Shown here one piece after another: positions 33,691 to 46,489 of a stretch of DNA of 64,000 nucleotides. Numbering within the stretch: the stretch's first letter is position 1; each line of letters begins with the position of its first letter. A program made the position numbers and the translations under genes. The notes beneath the pieces are model-generated. The model saw only the letters and a list, made by a program, of their open reading frames with translations. It did no database searches and had not been told where the DNA came from. The stretch is taken from contig OY720347.1 of NCBI GenBank assembly GCA_963082975.1, forward strand, positions 44,901,155 to 44,965,154. Direction: 5' to 3'. This DNA is from Labia minor. Lineage: Eukaryota; Arthropoda; Insecta; Dermaptera; Spongiphoridae.

Positions 33691-36600
33691 CTAGGAAAGG
33701 AAAACATCTTTTTACTTTCAATTCACTTATTAAATAAAATATTTTTAAATATCCTACCAAGCAATTTTTTTATAATTTTTATCAATTTATCTATACATTT
33801 TCAAACATCACTCCTTTTAGCTTGACTTAAAATTCCTAGCCACAGCAACTTCTCTTCTCCAGCAATTTCTATTCTCTTCAACCTCCAAATTAAATCGACC
33901 CTCTCTAATTACTTTTATATTTCCCCACACAAGATACCTACCATCGGTTGTCAGTCAATTAGTTTCCCTCTAAATAAGGGCTTTTGCAGATCTTTCTTTC
34001 TCATTCTGTTCCACCAATCTTCATGATTTTATCTTTCTAATGTTCGAAGATATATTAGGGCTTTAATTCATTTTTGAAACAAAAAATTTGCAAAATAATT
34101 GTTCTTTTCTTGAAATCACATCTTCATCTAATATAATGAATTTTGCTTCACAACCACTTATGAAATTTAATAACTAGAATTTTTGTAATTGAAATTAAAT
34201 AAATAACTAAATGACCTATATAAACATTTCACATTATAAAAAAAAAATTAATCAATTTTTAAAAACATTTTAATAGATATTGATAAATTTTTTGGATATA
34301 TATTAGTCTAAACTTGTGATGACATAGTACTCTATTTTAGTATAAATACATTATTCTATTTTCTATTGTAAATTCATTTATGTTGTCCATAAATTTTTAT
34401 ATTTTTAAGCAAAATTTGCTCTCATTCACATCTCCAAAATAGCCTAAATTAAATATAGTATTTATTATATATTTGAATTTTATGTCATTTTAGTATAAAT
34501 AGTATGGGTGAAATGGATATAAATTTGGTATTTTGGGCATAACTCGAGAACAGGTGACTGAATTTGATAATTTTCCTTTCCCCTAATTGGACCGAATTGA
34601 AGCCATTTCAATGGTTTTAATTTCAGAGTAGTTTCTTTCTGTCTCTGTAGATTTTGAATTATATGTAATGTTAATATTATAAAATTTATTTCAAAGAAAT
34701 AAATGTCTTATTTTCAAATTATGTCATCTAAATCTTTAGAATCGCACCTGTCCAATTGGAAATTTAGGTTAATTTTCTCCCTAACCACATTTTAGATTGT
34801 AATTTTTCTAATTATATTATCATTATTCGGATAATGGGCTTAACACTTCACACAGTTTTAGAAAAGAAGACCACAAAACTTTTATCAATAAATTATAGTA
34901 TCAAATGTATCAATATTTTTAGGTATTTATATTTAAAAGTTAAAAAAACACTGTTGTTCTTATTATTTTATAACTTTAATATAGAACCCTAGAATTACCG
35001 AACCGGTCAAATTAACTGATTTTAATATTTTCCTTATTAATTTTTTTTATTTTCAAATATTTACGAAAAATAAACTTAATGGATTCTACTGACCCCAGTC
35101 ATTTTGACGGTAAAACTAATTTTTTTTACTTATATTTCAATATTAAATAAAGATATAATAATAAATGATATTTGAACTAAATATCGGAATATCAATCAAA
35201 ACTAAAGTGACCATACGTCCCGATTTGAACGGGACAGTCCCGTTTTCAGGTAATTTGCCCCTTATTTTAAATTTATTATATTATTATACTAGGTTATTGT
35301 TATATTATTTACTATATTTTACAGTTATTTTCATTATAATAAACAGATATAATGAAAAATATATGTTTTCTTCATAGCCTCCCCAAACTATTACCGAAAA
35401 TTAAAAAATGTCCCATTTTTAGGAAAAAAATAAATGGTCCCGTTAATCATAACTAACTTGCTCTTGCATTTTTGAAAACTTTATATTCAGAATCATATTC
35501 TAAAAAGTTCAAATAAATATTAAATTTTCTTTATCTGAATGAATACCTCATTAATATATATATTTTATTTATTTTTTTACTCTATAGCAGAAAACCCTAA
35601 AATCAGTAAACAAAATGAAATTACTAAATTATCAATCTTCAAATAACAATACAATACAAGTTATTTTTTTAAGTCAAATAGTGATAAGACTCTATTCTAG
35701 ATATTACTATCTTACTTGCAAGCACCAGTCCCTTTTTAAAATTTTCATGAGAAAAAAAGAGGCATATTTTTGGAAAATAAAAATGAAATTTTGGTTGATC
35801 AAAATATTTGAAAATAATTCATATCGGCAACTGCTGGACTTTATACTATTTTTATAAATATAGCTGGACTAAAGAGAAATATTATGACATGATTAATGAA
35901 CAGTACATTTACATTATCGATGATGTAATTTTAGAATATATAAGAATCGACTTCGAATTAGAAATTAGTCGAATTTTGAAACAAAATTGGACACTCGCGC
36001 AAAATTGAAGATATTTATTTCCTTCTTATATTTTATTATTATTATTATTATTTGAATATCGAGGCCCCTTAGCAACTACGGCCCTTTGTGTCTCAAGGAA
36101 CTCATCCAACATATATGATTAATCTCATTCCTTTCCAAACAACCCATTCAGAGAGAATTTCGTCTTCTTTGGCGGGGCACAGCCTGGCAAACATTAGACA
36201 ACTACGGATTCAATTGTGTCAGACTTATATTATATAATTATATGTATATATTATATAATTATATGTAAATAATTATAAAAATATAAATAATTGAATAAAT
36301 AAATAAAAAATATCACCGCTCAAATAAGAGAATGTAAAGGGGTCTCCCATTGAACATGACTAGAATTTAATAAATAATAACTAGATTAAATTATACAATA
36401 AATAGTTATAACAAGAACATAACAATTTATATATACAAATAAATATTTAATAAATAAATATTTTTCAAAGACTTTCAAACAAGCAATGGGGTCTTAGCTT
36501 TTTTTATCGAGATATTTTTTTATTCAATAATATAAAAATTAAAATTTTTACCCAATAAATTAATAAATCATATCTAACATTCTTATAAATCTTTTAAACA

Positions 36601-37109
36601 GTTTGTTTAAATCTCCTATAAACACAAGATAACTAAATGAACAGTCGTTTTGAAAGATCCCGGTGGAGGGGGTTGATAAGTTGGATCGTGGTAGTTCTAA
36701 TGTTAATTGGAATAAAGAATCAAAAAAGTATAAAACCAGAAAAAAAGTTTATTATTAAATAGACTAAAAAAAATTTATTTATATTAATCAAATATTGTGA
36801 ATCCATGATTTTCTATTATTATTTTCACTATTTATGAATTTAAAAAATAAACAATTTTCTAATCATTTTTTTTTAATTGTAAAAAATAAATATTTTTGTT
36901 TTTTAAATAAAATATCATTCAAAGCAATTTTTATCTTATACTTAAATAAATATCTATTATTATTTAAAAAAGTTTCACGTTTTTGCATATTTTAACATAT
37001 CTCTGTCTCTTTTTTCTATTTATAATATATTTATCTGAAAGCTTTCCTCCTTTTTCTCTTTAAAAATTCTTTTTTTTTTTATCTTTTCAATAATATATTT
37101 CTTATATTC
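33691..37109. other. AT-rich stretch with a possible hAT-like end
   Basis: Mostly A/T-rich. At 35200-35260 the phrase GTGACCATACGTCCCG followed by GGGACAGTCCCG resembles one end of the 'GGTGACC...GTCCCG' miniature elements at 38288 and 46853, with GTCCC motifs again at about 35411-35445, but no clean inverted repeat or target duplication is visible. A balanced patch at 36060-36230 has no assignment. Other ORFs carry no recognised motif. Confidence 0.35.
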
Positions 37110-37440
37110 CTCTAGTTGATAAACAAAATACGCACAAGTCCAATCCCATTTGGACATCTTAGCGCGATTGTCCAACCCATTTCTTTCATCTATTGTTCCC
37201 ATTGGTGCACAAGATTTGTTTTTTTTTTATTTCGAACAGAGTTCTACTTGTCTGATGCAATTGTATTTGTGCATTTGTCGATTATCATGCATTCGATTGC
37301 GTTGTTACTCCTATATTTTATTTTCAAAGTAAACCTAATCTCTTTTATTATATGGTACAAAAGAAATAAATCAGCCGCCGTTAGGGGGTGTTGGTGTGGA
37401 AAAGTATTACGCCTAGTGCACTGGTAAGACAAGTTTTGGA
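37110..37440. other. Balanced-composition island with dyad sites
   Basis: Complex unique sequence (CGCACAAGTCCAATCCC, GATTATCATGCATTCG, GCCGCCGTTAGGGGGTGTTGG) just upstream of the truncated Helitron copy. ORFs on both strands (37116-37427, 37244-37432) overlap and show no domain. Candidate regulatory DNA. Confidence 0.3.
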
Positions 37441-37919
37441 AAACACATCAGCCCTAATCGAGTGTTTATTTTTAATCGGACTGACTAAACAATAACAATA
37501 ATAATCATATAAAGTTTTACCAGTTAAAAAAAAATACTATAATATTCACACACACACAAATAAATATAACATCGTTTTGCTATTTATCTATGTTTTAATA
37601 TGTCAAAGCAACTATTTAAAACTTTAATTATATATTATAATAATAGTTATTAAATATATTAATAATAACTAGCTGCTCCGAGCGCCTACGGCGCTCCTCA
37701 CACCTAGACGGGGGCTCCGCCCCCTGTACCCCCGAGTAATACATAGTATTTGGTTGAAAGTCTGTATGTAAAAGGTTTTCATCCATTTTGTTTCAATCAG
37801 TATAAGTAGATAATACATGTATTCGTTTTCTTGTAAAATATATTTTAATTTAATCAGTAAATTAATTATATATTATTATTGTATATGTTATATTTATCTA
37901 ACTCTGTGTCTCTTTAGTT

Positions 37920-38080
37920 TTCGAAAGTTCTTAGCCGCAGCATCCACATTTCTCTAAGCGTCCCTATCATGAGCTACAACCAAATTCTACCCTGTCCCAT
38001 CTCTCCCATGTCTCTTCCTTCATTGTTCACCCACCTTGGTCCTTGGTCTTCCACCGGATGTTTCCCAATCGGTTTCTCCC
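37920..38080 (-). pseudogene. LINE C-terminal tail captured in the Helitron
   Basis: Translated on the minus strand, it resembles the tail of the LINE at 29915-30510. The GGAAACATCCGGTGGAAG block corresponds to that LINE's GGAAACACCCG, then GACCAAGGACCAAGGTGGGT and the TGCGGCTAAGAACTTTCGA terminus follow. No reverse-transcriptase core is present. Gene-like ORFs on the plus strand here (37969-38223) are antisense shadows of this tail. Confidence 0.7.
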
Positions 38081-38287
38081 AATTTCTAGTTTCTCCAATT
38101 CCAACCACGTCCCCTTCCCATCCCAGCCTTCTCGATTTTATAACCTTAACTATATCTGGACATTATTTCTCGTTATGCCATCTCCGCCATCCCCCTGTGA
38201 TCTCATCTTCCTTTAGCCTCTAAATGCTGCGAACAATATTAATCTCACAAATACTCTAAATCTACTCTCGTCTCCCAGAGTCATCGA

Positions 38288-38470
38288 TAGGGTGACTAAA
38301 CGTCCCGTCTTTAGGTGCTCTGTCCCAAAAATGTCTTCGGGACACCCTACTGTTTTTTCAATATTTAGGACATTTCGTAATTTTTTTTTTTCAAAATTTT
38401 TTCAATTTAGTTCTAAAAAAAAGGTATACCGTTTGTCCTGGTTTGGTGTTTTTGAAATATGGTCACCCTA
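38288..38470 (+). mobile_element. hAT-type MITE nested in the truncated Helitron
   Basis: Begins TAGGGTGAC and ends GTCACCCTA, flanked by a perfect 8-bp duplication GTCATCGA (38280-38287 and 38471-38478). The interior carries repeated GTCC and GGGAC motifs. The same insertion at the same site with the same duplication is in the complete Helitron at 46853-47034. Confidence 0.9.
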
Positions 38471-39458
38471 GTCATCGATCAACTGAAAAATAATTGTTTT
38501 ATATATTTTAATTTTGATCCTCTTTGATGAGATAAGCCCCTTTACTGCATAATAACAGGCGTTACTCAATTACAACGTCGATTTAAATTCTTCTCGAATA
38601 TTATTATCCTTCGTGATTAGAGATCTTAAGTATTTAAATATTTATACTTTTTCAAATTCTAGATTTAATTGTATGTAAGTCGTATCCGTAGCATAATTCT
38701 TGAATTTTTTTGTTTAATTACATTTCGGTTGATTTTTCCCAAATTTCTCTAATCACATGTCTCCTCTTCCAGTCCAATTCATTTACCTGGCTTAAGAAAT
38801 TTTGTAAAATTTTAAATAGAGGGAGAGAGAGAGAGGTTCTAATTATATATATATATCTGTTTCTTTTTGCATGATCTCTTTTAGTTTAATTAATAAAGCT
38901 TGTGGAGCTCATGTAAATAATTACCAATACTGCCTCTGTCCTATAGTTTTTAAAGGTTTTACTTCTTTTTTCCTGTCTCCTATTATTTGATATGATTATT
39001 TCAAATTAATTTGAGTATTTTTAACCATATATGGTTGATTGTAATGATTTTTTCCTATGACTTTGATGATTTCAATCATACAATCCTGAAGAGATAAAAA
39101 CAAGTTAAATTAATGTATCCCGATGCATATTATTAAAAGATTGTGTGATAAAATTGTCATTAATAATAGACGGATTAGGTGAATAATATCTCGAAAATAT
39201 ATGCCAAATCCAATATATTCATATCGGGGCTATTAGACGGCCGATAGATCAATCAAATATCAAATTCATCCTTTGTGACTTGTAGGACAAATTCTAAATC
39301 ATTTCATAAAATATAAGGTGTAGCGTTGTATTGTTGAATGAAAATCGTATTAATTCATTCTGCTGCCAGGCCAATTAGACTTATTAACTGGAACTACTTT
39401 TTCAATCACCTAAGTAATGTGGGACAAAAATTTTCGGAATTTTTAACTTTTTATATAA

Positions 39459-40074
39459 TAAGTTGACCTGTGGCCAGGTCCGAACCGACCGACGGTTTGA
39501 AGTAAATTCATTTCCAACTACAGAAACAATTTCAAATAATTTAAATGTATCTATTAATGCAATAAAAAACAGATATGGATATAACATAAATATTTTTAAT
39601 TTTATTTTATTTATAATATATATGCAAGTCCAGGCTGTGACGTCATGAATGGCTGGATGACGTCATATAATTTTAAATCAAGAAAAAACTAATAAATATG
39701 ATTTTCCCGAGGATAAAACCAATACAAAGTGCATGATTTCTGGTGATATATAAAAAAATCTCCTTTGGTGTGAAAATAACCCTTCCCTTCCTATCGTCGA
39801 TTGCTAATACTACCACTTCCGGTTTCCGGATTTGCACCAAAAGTTGATGAATTCATCCCACTGATGCATTAAGTAAATATACCAAATTTCATCAAAATCG
39901 GTTGAGCCGTTCAGGCTGTACACATCTATACGGACGGACGGACGGACAGACATCATGCTAAAAATACTTTTTTCTGTTAAGAAAATGCATGATTCGTGGA
40001 GATATGTAAAAATCTCCACATGTGAAATTTGGTGTGAAAACAATACCTCCCTTACTATCGTCGGTCGGTAAAAA
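39459..40074 (-). mobile_element. Family A HINE-like element, near full length (A3)
   Basis: Complete on both ends: hairpin ACCTGTGGCCAGGT and CCGACCGACGG at the left, and CGTCGGTCGGTAAAA at the right. It has (GGAC)n at about 39931-39950, ETS-type site at 39814-39823 and TGACGTCA at 39638-39645 and 39658-39665. It is nearly identical to the copies at 6087-6716 and 60390-60980, implying recent activity. Confidence 0.87.
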
Positions 40075-41261
40075 TGACAAAATATAGCAAGATGATGTGG
40101 GTACATTTATGGAAAATGATGCTTTTTTATTAAAATGTAAAAAATATATTATAGCGACTACCAAATGAAAGCTAGCAAGTATTATGGGACAAAGGAAGTA
40201 TATATATATTTAAAAAAAAATTATAAAAATTTTATTGTTTTGATAACATGGAAAATGTTTGATTTTACATATCGAGATATTCGATGATATCTTTGCAATT
40301 TTAAAAAAGCCCTGAAAAAGCACTTAATCTACCATTATAAAAATAAATATTTGAAAATATCAATTTTTTTTGGGAAAACGTTGTAAATTGAATAAAGATA
40401 CCTATTAAGAGAAATATTTAAATAATTGGAATGGAGATTTTATTAATTTTGTAATTATCACATTTAATTAATAACTTTCATAAATACAAGTAAAGGTATA
40501 GATTTATAACAATATTGTCAATATCTTTCACACTTATTAAATTAATTTCATTAAAATTGCGTGTGCTATTTTATTAAATTAATTATTATTCTATATTTCT
40601 TATCTTATTTTACTTTATTTACACCTATTTATATAGTTATTTAACTCTTTATTTTAATCTATTCATGAATTTACCGTTCATTTTACATTTATGTTGACTT
40701 TATAAAAGCATATTAAAATACTAGAAATACATTTGGCAAATAAATCATTTACGTGCGCATGATAAATTTTTATTTATATGATAAAAAAAAAATTAATTAA
40801 AAAATTTAATATTGAATTGGTTGTCACCTGAAAATACATTAGAATGGATTGAAACTTGTTTGCTATTATTAATATGTTATAAAATTCACAAAATAAGCAT
40901 ATATATATATTCTTATAAGTTTACTGGCAATAACTTCGAGATAAGTCTACTCTAAATTCAAATTAATTAATATATTCATATTCTTTTATATAATTTTATA
41001 ATTATGATATAATAGTGTCAAATTTGTTGTGAAATGTGTTTTTAGTAATTTAAATAATTTTTTTTTATTTTAATAAAATTTAAATAACACCAATTTATCT
41101 ATTCACTACACTCATCTAAAAGTTTTGTTAACAAAGAGAAGGAGAGGGTACAGTTATTTAAATATTTTACTTTTTTTCGATCATTAAAATTTCATCTCAA
41201 TTACAATTGTACAATTGTGCAGAGCTACAGATCTTGGAATCGACGGTTCAAACCCAGCTTT
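40075..41261. other. AT-rich stretch, no gene recognised
   Basis: AT-rich DNA with no supportable feature. Confidence 0.5.
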
Positions 41262-41759
41262 TACATGGGCATAAAAGTCCCGGGATTTTTCAATAGGTGA
41301 CGCCACTAGAAAATGAACATGGCTCATTTCGAGTGGCTCACCTGTCACTAGTTTATGTATGAAGTATCATGACATTTCATACATTCGTTACAAGCTACAG
41401 TCGTTTGAGTGACGCTACTTTCGCCTTCATAAGAAAAATGGAAAAACAGGAATAGCGCATTTCAATTAAACATTGTTCTCGAAGGAGCAGATGTGGGATA
41501 ACATTCCTGCAACCTCTGCAATAATTGTTCACAAGTTTTTCCCATTAATGTTTAACCAAGTCGCGATATTCCTGTTTTTCTTATGAAGGCGAAATTAGCG
41601 TCACTCAAACTAAAACGACTGTAGCTTGTAAACGATTGGACGATTTGTCATGATACTTCATACATAAACTAATGACAGATGAGCCTCTCGAAATGAGTCA
41701 TTTTCATTTTCTAGTTGCGTCACCTATTGAAAAATCCCTGGACTTTTCAGCCCATGTAG
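41262..41759. mobile_element. Long-inverted-repeat (fold-back) DNA element
   Basis: Two arms of about 195-200 bp (41262-41462 and 41565-41759) are near reverse complements, starting TACATGGGC. They include TTTTTCAATAGGTGACGC, CATTTCGAGNGGCTCA, TTTATGTATGAAGTATCATG, and ACGCTA-TTTCGCCTTCATAAG. About 100 bp of non-repeated sequence separates them (AAGGAGCAGATGTGGGATAA). There is no transposase. Long inverted repeats with a short unique centre fit a non-autonomous fold-back or Tc1/mariner-type derivative. As RNA it would form a near-continuous hairpin. Confidence 0.8.
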
Positions 41760-43055
41760 TAAGTTGACCAATAAATTTATTATTAAGAATTAATAATAAT
41801 TAATGCGTAGGCTAGCAAGCTCAATTGACATAAATCCCGAAGGTCAAAAAAAAAATATCCTATAAAAAAAATTAAGTAAAAAGCTGTATTTTATTTAGCC
41901 TATAATAATAATAAATGCTAATAATCACGCACCACTTCTTAAGAATAAATATCTGCAAACCTTTAAACCAATGTATTAACTTTATTAATTATTTATGTTT
42001 TTGATTTATGAATTATTATTTTTATTATCAATTATAAAAAATATTAATTTTATAATTTTAAGAGGTAAGAATTCATTTAATCAAATCCTGATTAAATTCC
42101 ATCTTCTACTCACCTCTCCTTTCAAATCCAGACGAGTAAATTCGTCTTTCATATTCTATTGTAATACGAAATTGATTGAATTAATAATAGAAAGAATTAT
42201 TCAGAAAATGTTTATATTAATGGAGTGTGTATATTAGAATATAATTTCCAAATTTGCAAATGTAGATTCTATTCAATATTAATTAAATTAAATTAAATTT
42301 ATTTAAAATTCTAAAACCCTTGTATGATTGTCGTTTCTTGTTGAATTATTTTTCATTATTACTTTGGAAACCGTCGTAATTAAAATAAAATATAATTTTT
42401 TGAAAAAAAAAAGTAAGAGATTAAACCCAAAATATTTATGTTATTTTTAATATTTTAAAATAAAATAAACTAATCAACATTTCGAATTTTGTTTAATTAA
42501 AAAATACTACATTATTTGAATATTTTTCATTTAAATTTCAACCGATCTTTCATTTAATAAATTAGATGTGTTCTCCATTTCAATATCCACCACCTTTTCC
42601 AAAATATTGATTGATGTTTTTTTAACACAGTAAATTCTATGAATAAATAATTTCGAAACTCTTAATTCATTTAATTTTAATTGTTAATATATAGTTAAAA
42701 TGTTTTTTTTTTAAGTAAAAACGGTCAATGAAAATGTATGTGATGTGAATTTATTTCTTTCCTTTTCAAACTTTTCCTATACACGAGAAACCAATTCCAA
42801 ATTGCTTTTCAATCTATATCAATTAAATAAAAGATAGAAGAGAACCCTCTGTTGAAATAGAATGATTAAACAAGCACTCAAACTCATTTTCTAGCAAGGG
42901 GATCCGTTCAATTTTTTATTTATTTATAATTATAGAGATTAAATTAATTATTTTTCTAATCCTTGTATTATTATCATATTTGAATTCGTAAAAAATAGAA
43001 AATTTTATTATTTTTTTTACAAATTAAATTCATATAGCAACAATATATATATATA
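41760..43055. other. AT-rich stretch, no gene recognised
   Basis: AT-rich; ORF 41995-42237 has no recognised motif. Confidence 0.45.
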
Positions 43056-43177
43056 TTTGAAAAAATTTTGAAAAAAGTACGAAATGCCCTAAATATTTCA
43101 AAAAACGGGACACATACCAAAAAGAAGATTACAAATGGAGGACTGTAGGTCCCTATAGGAGGACGATTGGTCACCTC
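43056..43177 (-). mobile_element. Diverged copy of the GGTGACC hAT-type MITE
   Basis: On the minus strand it reads GGTGACCAATCGTCC, then GTCC and TGTCCCGTTTTTTGAAATAT, AGGGCATTTCGTAC and TTTTTCAAAATTTTTTC, collinear with the MITEs at 38288 and 46853. The far end is lost in A/T sequence. It shows the MITE exists outside the Helitron. Confidence 0.6.
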
Positions 43178-43410
43178 ATCAATACCTCACTTTGGGTCGG
43201 AGTTAGGTTCCAAAAACAAGTCGACTATCATCGAACGCCCTTTCCACTCATTTGGCTAAAAAAATTATAAGTGTATATAAAAAAATAATATAACTCTATC
43301 ACACAATAAATAAATTATTTATTATTTATTTATTAAAATATTTACCTTTTTTTGTAACCAGAAACAACCTGTAAAAATTTATAAAAATTTATTATTCTCT
43401 TTTTAAAAAC

Positions 43411-44014
43411 TAAGTTGACCTGTGGCCAGGCGCAGAACCGACCGACGGTTTGAAGTAAATTAATTTCCAGCTACAGAAACAATTTCAAATAATTTAAATG
43501 TATCTATTAATGCAATAAAAAACAGATAAAGATATAACATAAATATTTTTAATTTTATTTTATTTATAATAAATAAGAGCTGGCTGTGACATCATGAAAG
43601 ACTGGGTGACGTCATATAATTTTAAATTAAGAAAATACTAATGAAGATGATTTTCCAGAGGATAAAACCAATACAAAGTGCATGATTTTTGGAGATATAT
43701 AAAAAATCTTGTGTGAAATTTGGTGTGAAAATAACCCTTCCCTTCCTATCGTCGATAGCTAATACTTCCGGTTTGCACCAAAAGTTGATCAATTCATGTT
43801 ACTGATGCATTAAGTAAATACACCAAATTTCATCAAAATCTGTTAATCCGTTCAAGCTGCACACATCTATACGGACGAACGGACAGACTTAATGCAAAAA
43901 ATACTTTTTTCTGTTAAGAAAATGCATGATGATTCGTGGAGAGATGTAAAAATCTCCACATGTGAAATTTGGTGTGAAAACAATACCTCCATTACTATCG
44001 TCGGTCGGTAAAAA
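43411..44014 (-). mobile_element. Family A HINE-like element, more diverged copy (A4)
   Basis: Both ends are present (hairpin with an insertion, CCAGGCGCAGAACCG, and CGTCGGTCGGTAAAA). Substitutions and small deletions are more frequent than in A2 and A3: the ETS-type site is lost (ACTTCCGGTTTGCACC) and one of the two CRE palindromes is mutated (TGACATCA at 43587-43594; TGACGTCA intact at 43607-43614). Confidence 0.85.
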
Positions 44015-44419
44015 CACAACACACTACATAATTTAATCTGAACTCTAAAATTAGCAAAACAAAGTGAAAATAAAACTGTATTAAAATTGCGTTGATTTTC
44101 AGTTAGAAAGGGAATCCCCGAGTTTTGATGGCATGGCGCAATTAGAAACATAAGTGGTGCCATCTTTAAAAAAAAAATTAGACTCAAACCCAAAACAACG
44201 GAATCTCACCCCAAACGACCGACGCTCATTGAAAATTAGTACTTATAAAGCAGCGACACTTCAAAAAAATCAAAACGAAATGACGCAAAGCGAAATATTG
44301 GTATATATTTATATACAAGTTAGTATATATATCACCCCAATTTACAATCCATCCACTTATCGAAAACTTGTTTCACATGAATTGTTAAAATGTACTCTAC
44401 CATTTTATCAATGATTGAT

Positions 44420-44640
44420 TGAAAAACTTTACGTTCCTATTCATTCATTATTTTTGTCATTCATAACTTAACCAAAGCATAAGCTTTGTCTTTGATAAGT
44501 ATTGTATTTTTATAGTACTCCGCCCATTGAGAAAGGCAAATGTACGTTTGCACTCAATCACATTGCTTCACAAATGTCAAAGCACGTATTGTGAATTTGT
44601 CGTCTATTGCGTTGTTGCCCATCTTATAAATTATATATAT
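44420..44640. other. Balanced-composition island
   Basis: Unique complex sequence (AGCATAAGCTTTGTC, CCGCCCATTGAGAAAGGC, TTGTCGTCTATTGCGTTG). ATTGCGTTGTTGCCC and AATACGCACAAG-type words recall the island at 37110-37440 (GATTGCGTTGTTACTCC at 37296-37312). No gene recognised. Confidence 0.3.
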
Positions 44641-44917
44641 ATACTTATACTTTTACAATTCAAAGATCGATTTGGTACGTCGTAATCAATATAAGACGTT
44701 GACAAAGGAAATAAGAAAAACAAAACACAAAAACAAATATTAAATTTTATTACTTACTTATTTTATATTACTTTCTTATTTACTTCATTTATAATTCAAA
44801 AATAAAAATATTATATTTGTCCACAAATAATACCCAATTTTTTTTTAATATTAAATAAAGAGAAAAAATTTAATTACAAATTGACGGCAATATGAAAAAA
44901 AAGGAACAAGTCATTTT

Positions 44918-45572
44918 TTACTTTCCTGCATACTTCGGGAAGTATTGGAATCGTCAAAAATTTCGACTTCGAGATTTCGATAGATCTTGACGTTTTAGAC
45001 CTCCCTGAGTCGGAAAATACCATTTTTCGAATTATGTCTGTGTATGTATGTAAGTATGTATGTATGTATGTAAGTATGTAAGTATGTATGTATGTATGTA
45101 AGTATGTATGTATGTATGTAATGTCTGTGAGCAAATTTACTCAAAAACTAATCAAAAGCTAGGACTTCGAAATTTGGTACACCGATATTATTCACAGTTT
45201 GTAGATTTCTATCAAAATTTCGTCAAAATCGGTTAACCGGAAGTGGTACTTTACCTACACTGGTTGCGTTTACCTTTCAAGTAAAGTACCAGTTTGCTTC
45301 GAGATATTTGCTTCCTATTTTGTATATAGATTTAAAAATATGAAAAAAATTCAGATACCAAATTTCATCATGATCTGACTACCGGAAGTGACATTTTACC
45401 TATACAAGTAGCGTTAGGTGTAAATTAAAAATATATATAATAGAGTGTTAAACCATTTTACTTTATAATTTAAATTAATTAGTTTGTTTATTTTTATTGT
45501 TGTTAAAACATAATAATAATAACCTAATTACCTATTTATATGCGGGAAAGTCTAGGGGAGGACACTCCCGAA
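44918..45572 (+). mobile_element. Family C HINE-like element, complete (C2)
   Basis: 5' subterminal repeat ACTTTCCTGCATA (44920-44932) is matched by TATGCGGGAAAGT (45539-45551) with one mismatch. A 5' hairpin ATACTTC-GG-GAAGTAT, the expanded (GTAT/GTAA)n tract (about 45040-45123), the core GACTTCGAAATTTGGTACAC, TTAACCGGAAGTGG (ETS-type 45236-45245) and a second TACCGGAAGTGAC follow. The terminal hairpin GGGAG-GACA-CTCCC then GAATTTT close the element. This copy defines family C. Confidence 0.87.
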
Positions 45573-46489
45573 TTTTTTTTTCAATTTTTGCTCTTTTTTA
45601 ACATCAACAAGTCTATTTATATATAATATTTATATAAATCAGGACAAAAAGGTATAAGTACAATTGGTTTGTAAACTGTGGATAAAAAGGATTGTTAGAA
45701 ATGTTACAAGTTCGAAGGTATCTTGTGCAAAAAGTTAATAATTTTTTTTTCCTTTCGCTCAAATGCCATTAATAATATTTACGACATCAAAGTGATTCAT
45801 TATTTCATCCCTATTTATTATTATTTTAAATTTAAAAATATAATTAATTCACATGTATATTTTATAATGTAAGTAAATTTTTGACAACATTTAAATTTTT
45901 TCTTTTATTAGTGAACATTAGTAAAGATACAGTACATCTATCTACTATAAACTAAGGAACATAATGTTTAGTTCAAATTGCTAAGTTCTTATAAAACAAT
46001 AAACATCTAAGGTCAGAAATGTGTTGCGTATTTCCTAGATTAAAATTACTTTCATTTCTATTACATTCTAATGTTTGTATATATATATTATATATTTATA
46101 AATTTCATTATCGCTCATTAAATTGTTAAACATGTTAATTAGGTATAAATTGTACTGAATTTATTATAAGATTTCTAAATAAAAATTTGAACATAAGGAA
46201 AATTTAAAAAAAAAATGAGATAAAATGTTAAAGTATATTAATATAAACTAGCTGTTCCGAGCGCCTTCGGCGCTCCTCACACCTAGACGGGGGCTCCGCC
46301 CCCTGTACCCCCGAGTGATACATAGTATTTGGTTGAAAGTCTGTATGTAAAAGGTTTTCATGCATTTTGTTTCAATCAGTATAGTATTTGTTTTCTTATA
46401 AAATATATTTTAATTTAATCAGTAAATTAATTATATATTATTATTGTATATGTTATATTTATCTAACTCTGTGTCTCTACAGTTTTCGA

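Larger units (their letters stand above)
37669..38865 (-). mobile_element. Non-autonomous Helitron, 5'-truncated copy
   Basis: On the minus strand it ends with a second GC-rich hairpin (GGGGGC-NNN-GCCCCC, 37710-37724), the terminal hairpin GAGCGCC-NNN-GGCGCTC (37680-37696) and CTAG-3' (37669-37672) followed by T. This is the canonical Helitron 3' end. It is collinear with the complete copy at 46248-47697 up to the (TA)n and TCTGTTTCT at 38865, where homology stops, so the 5' ~235 bp are missing. It contains a LINE 3' end (37920-38080) and a hAT MITE (38288-38470), both shared with the complete copy. Confidence 0.85.

Noticed and set aside
39810..40106. Recurring ORF peptides such as DFDEIWYIYLMHQ in several places
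   Set aside because: They are antisense or alternate-frame readings of the conserved family A core. They recur because the DNA repeat recurs and have no codon-level signature of a protein.
44874..45134. ORF with YIHTYLHTYIHTY-type repeats
   Set aside because: This is the (GTAT)n microsatellite of family C translated on the minus strand. The same applies to the HTHTHT ORF at 54546-54728 over (GT)n in family B.
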